A DNA stretch of 64,000 nucleotides. Source: Flavobacteriaceae bacterium. GTDB taxonomy: Bacteria > Bacteroidota > Bacteroidia > Flavobacteriales > Flavobacteriaceae. Shown piece after piece: positions 35,093 through 42,153 of this stretch; position 1 is the first letter of the stretch, and each line of letters starts with the position of its first letter. The position numbers and the translations under genes are program-made. The notes beneath the pieces are model-generated. The model made no database searches and was not told the DNA's origin. It saw nothing but the letters and a program-made list of their open reading frames with translations. Location: NCBI GenBank assembly GCA_017852395.1, contig JAFMLE010000004.1, positions 30,481 to 94,480 on the forward strand, read 5' to 3'.

Positions 35093-36157
35093 ATGGAAGC
35101 TATTCAATCTCTCGGTCATCAAATCGTATTTTCGGAAACAGGGTATCTAAAACTCAATCAGCACATCGAGGCAAAAAACTATTCAAAAATATTTTTGCTG
35201 GTAGATAGCCATACGCATGAATATTGTTTGGGTTTGTTTTTGCAGCAACTTGCTGTAAGACAGGATATTGAAATTATCGAAATCGAATCAGGAGAAATTC
35301 ATAAAAATATAGAAACCTGTTTGGGTGTCTGGGAAACGCTTTCAGATTTTGGTGGAGATCGCAAAAGTTTATTGATCAATCTTGGGGGCGGTGTAGTAAC
35401 CGATTTGGGAGGATTTGTTGCGGCCACTTTCAAAAGAGGCATTGATTTTATCAATGTTCCGACGACACTATTGTCAATGGTTGATGCTGCCGTTGGGGGA
35501 AAAACAGGTGTTGATTTTGGGGTGTTAAAAAATCAAATTGGCGTGATTACTCCTCCAGAACTGGTGCTAGTAGATTCTAATTTCTTAAAAACCCTACCCG
35601 AGCAAGAGTTTCGAAGCGGGTATGCGGAGATGTTAAAACACGGTCTAATCGCTGATGCAGCCTATTTTGAAAAATTGGCGCACTACCCCATAACCAATGA
35701 TCAATTGGATACTGCAATTCATCATTCTATTTCCATCAAAAACAAGGTTGTAAAAGAAGATCCACGTGAGGCCAATGTGCGAAAAATTTTAAATTTTGGA
35801 CACACCCTAGGCCATGCTATTGAATCGTATTTTTTGACAGCCGAAGACCGACCCACCCTTTTGCACGGCGAAGCAATCGCTATAGGAATGGTTTTGGAAG
35901 CCTATCTGAGTATTGATTTGTGCGGCTTAACTGTAACGGAAGCCGAAAGGATTAAAGCTGTTTTTCTCAACATCTACCCCAAGGTGTCTTTTGATGAAAC
36001 AACGATTTATGGCGTATTGGATTTGCTACAACACGACAAAAAAAACAGTCACGGCTCCATCAACTACGCATTGTTAAAAAAAATCGGTACGCCACAAATA
36101 GACGTAGCCGTTCCAGAGGCCGCTTATAAAGATACTTTTGCTTTTTATCTTTCTTAA
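35093..36157 (+). CDS. aroB: 3-dehydroquinate synthase
   Basis: 354 aa. NAD-binding NLGGGVVTDLGGFVAATFKRG, PTTLLSMVDAAVGGKTGVDF, Zn ligands in LKHGLIAD, NFGHTLGHAIES and LLHGEAIAIGM. Second step of the shikimate pathway. Divergent from proline dehydrogenase, convergent with ppc with a 4-bp shared stop region. Confidence 0.95.
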   Translation: MEAIQSLGHQIVFSETGYLKLNQHIEAKNYSKIFLLVDSHTHEYCLGLFLQQLAVRQDIEIIEIESGEIHKNIETCLGVWETLSDFGGDRKSLLINLGGGVVTDLGGFVAATFKRGIDFINVPTTLLSMVDAAVGGKTGVDFGVLKNQIGVITPPELVLVDSNFLKTLPEQEFRSGYAEMLKHGLIADAAYFEKLAHYPITNDQLDTAIHHSISIKNKVVKEDPREANVRKILNFGHTLGHAIESYFLTAEDRPTLLHGEAIAIGMVLEAYLSIDLCGLTVTEAERIKAVFLNIYPKVSFDETTIYGVLDLLQHDKKNSHGSINYALLKKIGTPQIDVAVPEAAYKDTFAFYLS

Positions 36158-38742
36158 GCAGAGTTTCTACTGGCATTGATGTTACCAAACATCGATCGGG
36201 TAACCATTTTTTCGTATTGCTCTTGAAGTCCTTTTTGCTTTTGATCTTTTCGAAGTGCACGTAGATGAATCAACGCATATTGCTGTATGGTCAATAAAGG
36301 TTGAACAATGTCTTCACGCAATTGAATAGACGCCTTGCCCGTGGGCTCATTTTGCATCAATTCTGTAAAATTTGTCAATTCTAAAATCAGTGTGTGTGTA
36401 CGAGTATATTCTTCAAAAATCAATTGCCAAAAGTCACCATAGTCCGGGTCGTCTTTGATGTATTCTGTGAGTTTAAAGAAAGATTTTGTCAAACTCATCA
36501 TACTATTGGCGACCAAAGTTCTAAACAACCTCGATTTATGATATAGTGCTTTGACGGTCTCAAAATCACCCTGTTCTTTGATGCATTGCAGGGCGGTACC
36601 AAAGCCATAAAACCCAGGGACATTCTGTTTGGACTGACTCCAACTACCCACAAAAGGTATTGCCCTAAGGTCTTCAAAAGAAAAGGTGGTTTTGTTCCCA
36701 CGTTTTGCCGGACGGCTACCGATATTGGTTTTAGCATAATATGGCAAGGTGGTCATTTCTTGCAGATAACTTACAAACTTGGGATGCGCTTTAAATGCTG
36801 TATATGCTTTGTGACTCTCTTTGGCGATCATTTCCATGATAGTGCGCTCTTGTGGCGTCAGATCATTTTTATCCGTCAAAAAGACTTGCCGCTCAATGCC
36901 CGAGCTCAACAATTGCTCCAAATTGTATTGGCTCGAATCTAAGGTTCCAAAATTGGAACTAATTGTTTGACCTTGGACAGTAAGCTGGATATCATCAACT
37001 TTGATTTGAGACCCCATTGCTGCATAAAACTGGTGGGTGTTGCCACCGCCGCGTGCTGGTGGTCCTCCTCTACCATCAAAAAAAGCTACAGACAGACCAT
37101 ATTGAGTACAGAGGCTACTCAGCACTTCTTTGCACTTATAGATGCTCCAATTGGCCATAAAATAGCCCCCATCTTTGGTTCCGTCAGAGAAACCAAGCAT
37201 GATGGTTTGTTTATTGCCCCGGTGTTCTAAATGTTTACGATAGGTGGGGTTTTCAAACAAAACACGCATTACTGATTCTGCAGCCTCAAGATCTGGGACC
37301 GTTTCAAAAAGTGGAATGATATCGATGTTTGGCCGCTCCCATCCCGTCAACCTACACATGGCAAAGAGCTCTAAAACATTTTGTACCGATTGACAATTGC
37401 TGATGATGTAGCGGTTGCAACCCAACTCACCATTACGCTCTTGGATTTGTCTTATTGCATAAATACTTTCTATAGTGCTTCGCGCTATGGTGTCAGACGC
37501 AAGGTCCTCTGGTGTAACCAATCCCGATAACTGGGATAGAAACTGATAGCGCTCGGTTTCTTTTAAATTTAAATAGTCTTTGTGTTTTAGACCAGATGCA
37601 TCCGCAATTTTGGGTAATTTTAGAATATCGGCAAATACTTGCGCATGTATTCGAGAATCTTGACGAATGTCCAAACAGGCAAAATGAGTACCAAAAAGCT
37701 GAATTTTGTGCAAAAGATCATTGACTTCGTCTATATATAAAGATTGATGCTTTGCGATCAATAGGTCGCGTACTTTGGTCAATGTAGTCTTCAGTTCTGC
37801 TGCGTTCACTTTATTGTTTTCAGACTCATCAATCAACGCATCAAAAACTTGGTTTGTAAGATCTTGTATAATGGTATCTACGTGATCAAAAGTCAACTTG
37901 CGCTTTAATTTTCGTAAATCACGATAATAGTTTCTCAAAATTGAAAATCGCAATTGTTGCGAGGTTTTGAGTGTTGTTTCTGCAGTAACAAAGGGGTTCC
38001 CATCCCGATCACCTCCAGGCCAAAAGCCAAAATCAAAAAGCGAATGATCAAAGTCTTGACCTTCAAAAATATGCTTCTTCACATAATTGTAAATCGTAGA
38101 AGCAGAATGATAAAATACATTTTCTAAATACCAAATAAGACTTACCGCTTCATCATAGGGTGTGGGTTTTTCTTTTTTATAAAAACGTGTTTTGCCAAGT
38201 TGGGTCAGCAGTGTTTTTATGGTCATCAAATCATTGGAAGCAACAGCAACTGCAAGATCATTGATAATCCCCAGCACACTATCTGGGTAAAATTGTGTGG
38301 GGTGTGCCGTCAAAACAATACGTACCTTAAACCGTTTGAGGTATTCTTGTAATTCTAGAGATTTATTTCGGTCACGGGCTTCTTCTTTAATGGCCCTAAT
38401 TGTTCCGCGACCATGCATGTTATTGACATAAGAAAATGCTGCATCCTCAATAGCATCAAACAAAACCACTTGGCGTTCAATGTATTGTATAAACTTGAAC
38501 AATTGATTGTTTTGTTCCTCAAGGCTGAATTCAGGACAATACCGCTCAAAAAAGGAGGCAATAATCTGCTGTGGAATATAATCTTCTTGATAACATTTTC
38601 TACAATGCTCTGCAAATAGTGGCAATAATACGCCCGTGTCCTGAATGCCCTCAAAGGGTAAGGTTAGTAGGAGATTGTTATAAATTTGAAATTTTGAACG
38701 TACACTTTCTTCAAAGCGTTCAATTTTGGGTTTGCGTGCCAT
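36154..38742 (-). CDS. ppc: Phosphoenolpyruvate carboxylase
   Basis: 862 aa. Catalytic His147 in RIVLTAHPTQFYPDS, FWPGGDRDGNPFVT, MLGFSDGTKDGGYFMANW, the glycine-rich loop FDGRGGPPARGGGNTHQ, GSRPAKRG and PFVGSWSQSKQNVPGFYG. Replenishes oxaloacetate for the TCA cycle. The C-terminus is FGNINASRNSA, where most family members end in NTG; the final Gly is replaced by Ala. 18 bp after the Lrp/AsnC regulator on the same strand. Confidence 0.94.
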   Translation of the reverse strand: MARKPKIERFEESVRSKFQIYNNLLLTLPFEGIQDTGVLLPLFAEHCRKCYQEDYIPQQIIASFFERYCPEFSLEEQNNQLFKFIQYIERQVVLFDAIEDAAFSYVNNMHGRGTIRAIKEEARDRNKSLELQEYLKRFKVRIVLTAHPTQFYPDSVLGIINDLAVAVASNDLMTIKTLLTQLGKTRFYKKEKPTPYDEAVSLIWYLENVFYHSASTIYNYVKKHIFEGQDFDHSLFDFGFWPGGDRDGNPFVTAETTLKTSQQLRFSILRNYYRDLRKLKRKLTFDHVDTIIQDLTNQVFDALIDESENNKVNAAELKTTLTKVRDLLIAKHQSLYIDEVNDLLHKIQLFGTHFACLDIRQDSRIHAQVFADILKLPKIADASGLKHKDYLNLKETERYQFLSQLSGLVTPEDLASDTIARSTIESIYAIRQIQERNGELGCNRYIISNCQSVQNVLELFAMCRLTGWERPNIDIIPLFETVPDLEAAESVMRVLFENPTYRKHLEHRGNKQTIMLGFSDGTKDGGYFMANWSIYKCKEVLSSLCTQYGLSVAFFDGRGGPPARGGGNTHQFYAAMGSQIKVDDIQLTVQGQTISSNFGTLDSSQYNLEQLLSSGIERQVFLTDKNDLTPQERTIMEMIAKESHKAYTAFKAHPKFVSYLQEMTTLPYYAKTNIGSRPAKRGNKTTFSFEDLRAIPFVGSWSQSKQNVPGFYGFGTALQCIKEQGDFETVKALYHKSRLFRTLVANSMMSLTKSFFKLTEYIKDDPDYGDFWQLIFEEYTRTHTLILELTNFTELMQNEPTGKASIQLREDIVQPLLTIQQYALIHLRALRKDQKQKGLQEQYEKMVTRSMFGNINASRNSA

Positions 38743-38760
38743 CTATGTGGTTAAGGGCGT

Positions 38761-39240
38761 TTATAATTCATTAAAAATGTGGTGCATCAATCGTTTTTTG
38801 TCGTTGATGCTTTCTTCTAGAGAAATCATTGTTTCTGTACGGGACACTCCATCAATATCATCGATTCCAAAGATGATGTCTTTGGCATGTTTGGTATCTC
38901 GAGCACGTACTTTACAAAAAATGTTGAATTTACCGGTAGTAATATGTGCCACAGTGACAAACGGCATCTTTCTTAGATTGGTTAGCACATCTTGTGTGCG
39001 GCTGGTTTTTTCCAAAAAAATCCCTACATAGGCAATGAAAGAATATCCAAGTTTGATGTAGTCTAAGTTAAGAGAAGAACCTTTGATGATACCAGCTTCT
39101 TCCATTTTTTTGACACGTACATGCACCGTGCCTGCTGAAATTAAAAGCTTTTTTGAGATGTCCGTAAACGGAATACGGGTGTTGTCGATGAGGATATCAA
39201 GAATCTGATGATCTACCTCGTCTAATTTAACTTTATTCAT
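38761..39240 (-). CDS. Lrp/AsnC family transcriptional regulator
   Basis: 159 aa. N-terminal winged helix-turn-helix (ILDILIDNTRIPFTDISKKL, SAGTVHVRVKKMEEAGIIKG) and C-terminal RAM ligand/oligomer domain (FVTVAHITTGKFNIFCKVRA, GVSRTETMISLEESI). Members sense amino acids. Located between the M14 peptidase (49 bp upstream) and ppc (18 bp downstream), all on the minus strand, so it might regulate ppc; targets unknown. Confidence 0.9.
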   Translation of the reverse strand: MNKVKLDEVDHQILDILIDNTRIPFTDISKKLLISAGTVHVRVKKMEEAGIIKGSSLNLDYIKLGYSFIAYVGIFLEKTSRTQDVLTNLRKMPFVTVAHITTGKFNIFCKVRARDTKHAKDIIFGIDDIDGVSRTETMISLEESINDKKRLMHHIFNEL

Positions 39241-39289
39241 TTTTTAGCTATAATATAGCGCAAATATCCGAATAACTCAACAAAAAGCA

Positions 39290-40384
39290 CTATTTATTGA
39301 GTTTTTGTAACAAAATTTGAAGATTTCTATGATTTTCATTTTTTACATCTTCTTTTTCGCTTAAAAAACAGCTTTCAGGTTTCAAGAATTTAAAATTTAG
39401 GTGCCCACGAGCGGATAAATTGGTTCCAAAAGCATGTAGGCTGGGTAAAAATTGTATGTGCCCTTCTGCTAATTTTTCTTCATATTGTATGGCTAGTTGT
39501 TGGTTATAGTACCAAATGCCATCAATATTTAGATCAACCGATTCAATCAAAACATCTACAAATTCGGTCTGGTTTTCAGGAATTTTAAAATATGTTTCAT
39601 AAGACGGCCTTGTTTCGGGCTTAGCAATAGCGTGTAGCGCAGCACATAAGGCGCTAAAAACAAATTTTCTGGTAGTTTCTCGACCATAATCCTTGGGGTA
39701 ATGCCCGGCTTCAAACAATAATGTTGGAACAGACTGGGCCGTACAATAGTCTCCGACACAGTTGAGATTGAACGCATCATCGTATCGGGCAATTCCTTGA
39801 GGAAGGTCATCCTTAAGCGCTCCAAAAATGGAACCGATAACCTCCATGGCCAGCTTTCTTGCAGGAGTCAATGTACGACCTTCATCTGCTGATGGAGCCA
39901 AAAAAGAAAGTGTTGCTGGATTGCCGTTGGGACCAGCCGCATAAATACTTCGTTGGTCGTGCAGGTTAAAACACCATTGCGGGTTAAACGCCTCAAAAAT
40001 TCTTCTAAACAGTTGGCTTTCTGGTTGAGAAAGGATTAGTGCATCTCTATTGAGGTCAATACCATTGGCATTATGACGGGTATAGGCAGTAGCGCCATCT
40101 GGATTGAGCTGTGGAATTATATAAAGGGTCAATGCATCCAATAAAAACGCACCCTTATGCTGCAAATAGTCAAAAAGATCGATCAAAGCACGTGTAGTCG
40201 TTGCTTCATTGCCATGCATTTGAGACCACATCAAAACACGTATCGGTCCAGCACCCAACTGCAAGGCATTTATGGGACGATTTTGAACCGAACGTCCAAT
40301 TTCAGTTTTGTTAAAAGGAGTGCTTAGTTCGTCAAGATAAGCAACGAGTTTTTCCGCGGACAGGTAACGGTTGTCAAACATCAT
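39290..40384 (-). CDS. M14-family zinc carboxypeptidase
   Basis: 364 aa from the first of two ATGs. Zn ligands His57/Glu60 in MWSQMHGNEATTTRALID and His142 in CFNLHDQRSIY; catalytic Glu in LLFEAGHYPKDYGRE. No signal peptide, so cytoplasmic; it resembles bacterial M14 enzymes that trim peptidoglycan peptides or amides, but substrate is unknown. Its -7 box is 5-8 bp upstream and a palindrome lies where the -33 region would be. Confidence 0.87.
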   Translation of the reverse strand: MMFDNRYLSAEKLVAYLDELSTPFNKTEIGRSVQNRPINALQLGAGPIRVLMWSQMHGNEATTTRALIDLFDYLQHKGAFLLDALTLYIIPQLNPDGATAYTRHNANGIDLNRDALILSQPESQLFRRIFEAFNPQWCFNLHDQRSIYAAGPNGNPATLSFLAPSADEGRTLTPARKLAMEVIGSIFGALKDDLPQGIARYDDAFNLNCVGDYCTAQSVPTLLFEAGHYPKDYGRETTRKFVFSALCAALHAIAKPETRPSYETYFKIPENQTEFVDVLIESVDLNIDGIWYYNQQLAIQYEEKLAEGHIQFLPSLHAFGTNLSARGHLNFKFLKPESCFLSEKEDVKNENHRNLQILLQKLNK

Positions 40385-40388
40385 AATA

Positions 40389-40396
40389 CAAAGGTA
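40389..40396 (-). promoter_or_regulatory. Candidate -7 element TACCTTTG for the M14 gene
   Basis: Exact TAnnTTTG match on the minus strand, 4-7 bp before the start codons. The palindrome at 40408-40423 lies 12-27 bp further upstream, around its -33 region. Confidence 0.5.
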
Positions 40397-40407
40397 ACGC
40401 CTTGTTT

Positions 40408-40423
40408 GTTTATAAATATAAAC
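40408..40423. promoter_or_regulatory. Palindrome 1, GTTTATAAATATAAAC, candidate operator
   Basis: A 16-bp perfect palindrome (7-bp arms, 2-bp centre) in the M14/XRE divergent spacer. Related to palindrome 2 by sequence (GTTTA arm) and at a 32-bp offset. Confidence 0.5.
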
Positions 40424-40439
40424 GTCAAAATTTGAATTT

Positions 40440-40455
40440 GTTTACTTTTGTAAAC
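40440..40455. promoter_or_regulatory. Palindrome 2, GTTTACTTTTGTAAAC, overlapping a plus-strand -7 box
   Basis: 6-bp arms (GTTTAC / GTAAAC) with 4-bp centre, 16 bp in all. It contains TACTTTTG at 40443-40450, an exact TAnnTTTG on the plus strand. A protein bound here would block that promoter, which reads toward the XRE gene at 40625. Confidence 0.5.
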
Positions 40456-40624
40456 GTTTTTTATCAATTTGGACGTAAAAATTAATAATAGAAATTTTAA
40501 TTATTGATAATCAAGTATTTATAGATTATAATTAAATTTAAAATTGAAATATTTTTAGCCTTATTTTGCCGATTTTTTAAAAAATAATCCTAACTTTAAC
40601 TGCGGTTTTGTTTACAAATTAGAC

Positions 40625-40987
40625 ATGATTGATTACAACCAAATCATACAGAGGATTGCGCAAATTCAAGACGAAAAAGGACTAAATGCTGCGGCGCTTG
40701 CACAGCAGATTGGTGTTCAAAGATCGTCACTCTCCCACCTCATGTCCGGGCGAAATAAACCCAGTCTTGATTTGTTAATTCGTTTGCACGAAGCGTTTCC
40801 CGAATATACCATCGAATGGTTGATTTTTGGAACGAATACCCCGTCTAAGGAGGTCAAAACGCCTCAAAACACAGATTTCAAACTCAGCCCCTCCTCTACC
40901 ATTTCAAATGCTAAAGACAAATTTGTCACCGGCACAATTCTTCTTTTTTCGGACGGTAGTTTTCAGCATTTTTCTTCCAATTCTTAG
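40625..40987 (+). CDS. XRE-family helix-turn-helix regulator
   Basis: 120 aa. Residues ~5-65 are a Cro/C1-type HTH: IAQIQDEKGLNAAALAQQIG, VQRSSLSHLMSGRNKPSLDL, and LLIRLHEAFPEYTIEWLIFG. The C-terminal half is short, polar and low in complexity, without a recognised sensor domain. A 241-bp upstream region contains two related palindromes and a partial third copy (GTTTAC at 40610-40615) near its start, so autoregulation is plausible. Followed 13 bp later by a small lipoprotein. Confidence 0.85.
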   Translation: MIDYNQIIQRIAQIQDEKGLNAAALAQQIGVQRSSLSHLMSGRNKPSLDLLIRLHEAFPEYTIEWLIFGTNTPSKEVKTPQNTDFKLSPSSTISNAKDKFVTGTILLFSDGSFQHFSSNS

Positions 40988-40995
40988 TACTTTTG
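40988..40995 (+). promoter_or_regulatory. Candidate -7 element TACTTTTG before the small lipoprotein gene
   Basis: Exact TAnnTTTG match that overlaps the XRE stop codon region and sits 5 bp before ATG 41001. Confidence 0.35.
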
Positions 40996-41000
40996 CGGTT

Positions 41001-41378
41001 ATGGAGTTTAGGTCTTTGATCGTTATTTTACTGCTAACCGCTTGCTATTCTGAAGAACGCAATTGCCTACCGTTTCATGAAGGCACCTTTGAGTATGCTA
41101 CTGTGATAAACGGAGAAATCAAAACCTCGCGTTTTGAGCGTAAAGAAAATTTTGAAATCGAATATTATGAAGGCAAAATAGACAGCGCCTCAATCCGGTG
41201 GGTTAACGACTGTGAGTGTGTGCTTACCAAACTCAATCCCGTTTCAAATCAAGATCGAAAACCACTGCAGATGCGGATATTGACCACCCAAGAGGCCAGT
41301 TATACCTTTGAATTTTCTTATGTAGGTGATGCAAAAAACAAGCAACGTGGAACTATTAGAAAAATTATAAAAAAATGA
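41001..41378 (+). CDS. Small conserved lipoprotein
   Basis: 125 aa from ATG 41001. Lipoprotein signal ends LLLTAC (Cys at ~14), followed by a compact domain: RNCLPFHEGTFEYATVING, FERKENFEIEYYEGKIDSAS, IRWVNDCECVLTKLNP, MRILTTQEASYTFEFSYVGD. From memory, homologues in flavobacteria carry the misleading label DNA topoisomerase IV, probably from being next to parC; nothing here resembles a topoisomerase. Overlaps terC by 4 bp (ATGA). Confidence 0.75.
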   Translation: MEFRSLIVILLLTACYSEERNCLPFHEGTFEYATVINGEIKTSRFERKENFEIEYYEGKIDSASIRWVNDCECVLTKLNPVSNQDRKPLQMRILTTQEASYTFEFSYVGDAKNKQRGTIRKIIKK

Positions 41379-42151
41379 GTGCCTTTTTTACACCCGAGGC
41401 ACTAACTGCCTTATTGACACTTACGTTTTTAGAAATTGTTCTTGGGATAGACAATATTTTATTTATTTCTATTGTAGCAGGCAAACTACCTGAAAACAAA
41501 CAGTCTAAGGCAACCAAGATTGGGTTGTTCTTGGCCATGATCCTTCGCATCCTCTTATTGTTGGGGATTTCATGGTTTATAGCCATGCAATCCACTTTGT
41601 TTGAGTGGAACAATGCACTGATCGAAGCTAAAATTAGCGGTCAATCTATTGTGTTGTTTGCTGGGGGGCTGTTTTTGATGTACAAAAGCACCAAAGAGAT
41701 TTACGAAAAAGTAGAACATCCTGACTCTGATGAACTGCTTCCAAATGCAAAAGTGTTATCCTTATCCAAGGCCATACTACAAATCACGCTCATCAATATT
41801 GTATTTTCTTTTGATTCGATTTTGACCGCTGTAGGAATGACCAATGGCCTAGACAATGCTTTGTGGCTTATGGTGGTTGCTGTCGTAATCTCGGTGGTTA
41901 TCATGATGCTGTTTGCCAATGCTGTTGGAACATTTGTTGCCAAACACCCTTCGCTTCAGATACTAGGACTTTCTTTTTTATTGTTGATCGGCTTCATGCT
42001 TCTTGCAGAAGCTGCACATCTTGCACATGCTGAAATTTTAGGACAAGCCATTGGAAACGTACCCAAAGGATACCTCTATTTTGCCATCAGTTTTTCATTA
42101 TTGGTAGAATTTATCAATATGAAAATCCGTAAAAACAGTCCGAGCAAATAA
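41375..42151 (+). CDS. TerC family integral membrane protein
   Basis: 258 aa, about 7 membrane helices. TerC signatures: EIVLGIDNILFISIVAGKLP (acidic residues in helix 1-2 region), INIVFSFDSILTAVGMTNGL. TerC/Alx proteins are linked to tellurite resistance and manganese export during protein secretion. Translationally coupled to the lipoprotein upstream; convergent with parC (2-bp gap). Confidence 0.92.
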   Translation: MSAFFTPEALTALLTLTFLEIVLGIDNILFISIVAGKLPENKQSKATKIGLFLAMILRILLLLGISWFIAMQSTLFEWNNALIEAKISGQSIVLFAGGLFLMYKSTKEIYEKVEHPDSDELLPNAKVLSLSKAILQITLINIVFSFDSILTAVGMTNGLDNALWLMVVAVVISVVIMMLFANAVGTFVAKHPSLQILGLSFLLLIGFMLLAEAAHLAHAEILGQAIGNVPKGYLYFAISFSLLVEFINMKIRKNSPSK

Positions 42152-42153
42152 GG

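Noticed and set aside
40827..41000. N-terminal extension of the small lipoprotein gene into the XRE gene
   Set aside because: Would bury the lipoprotein signal; ATG 41001 has signal and -7 box directly before it.
41001..41378. Label DNA topoisomerase IV for the 125-aa lipoprotein
   Set aside because: No topoisomerase motif; it is a lipoprotein and the name is probably copied from the neighbour.
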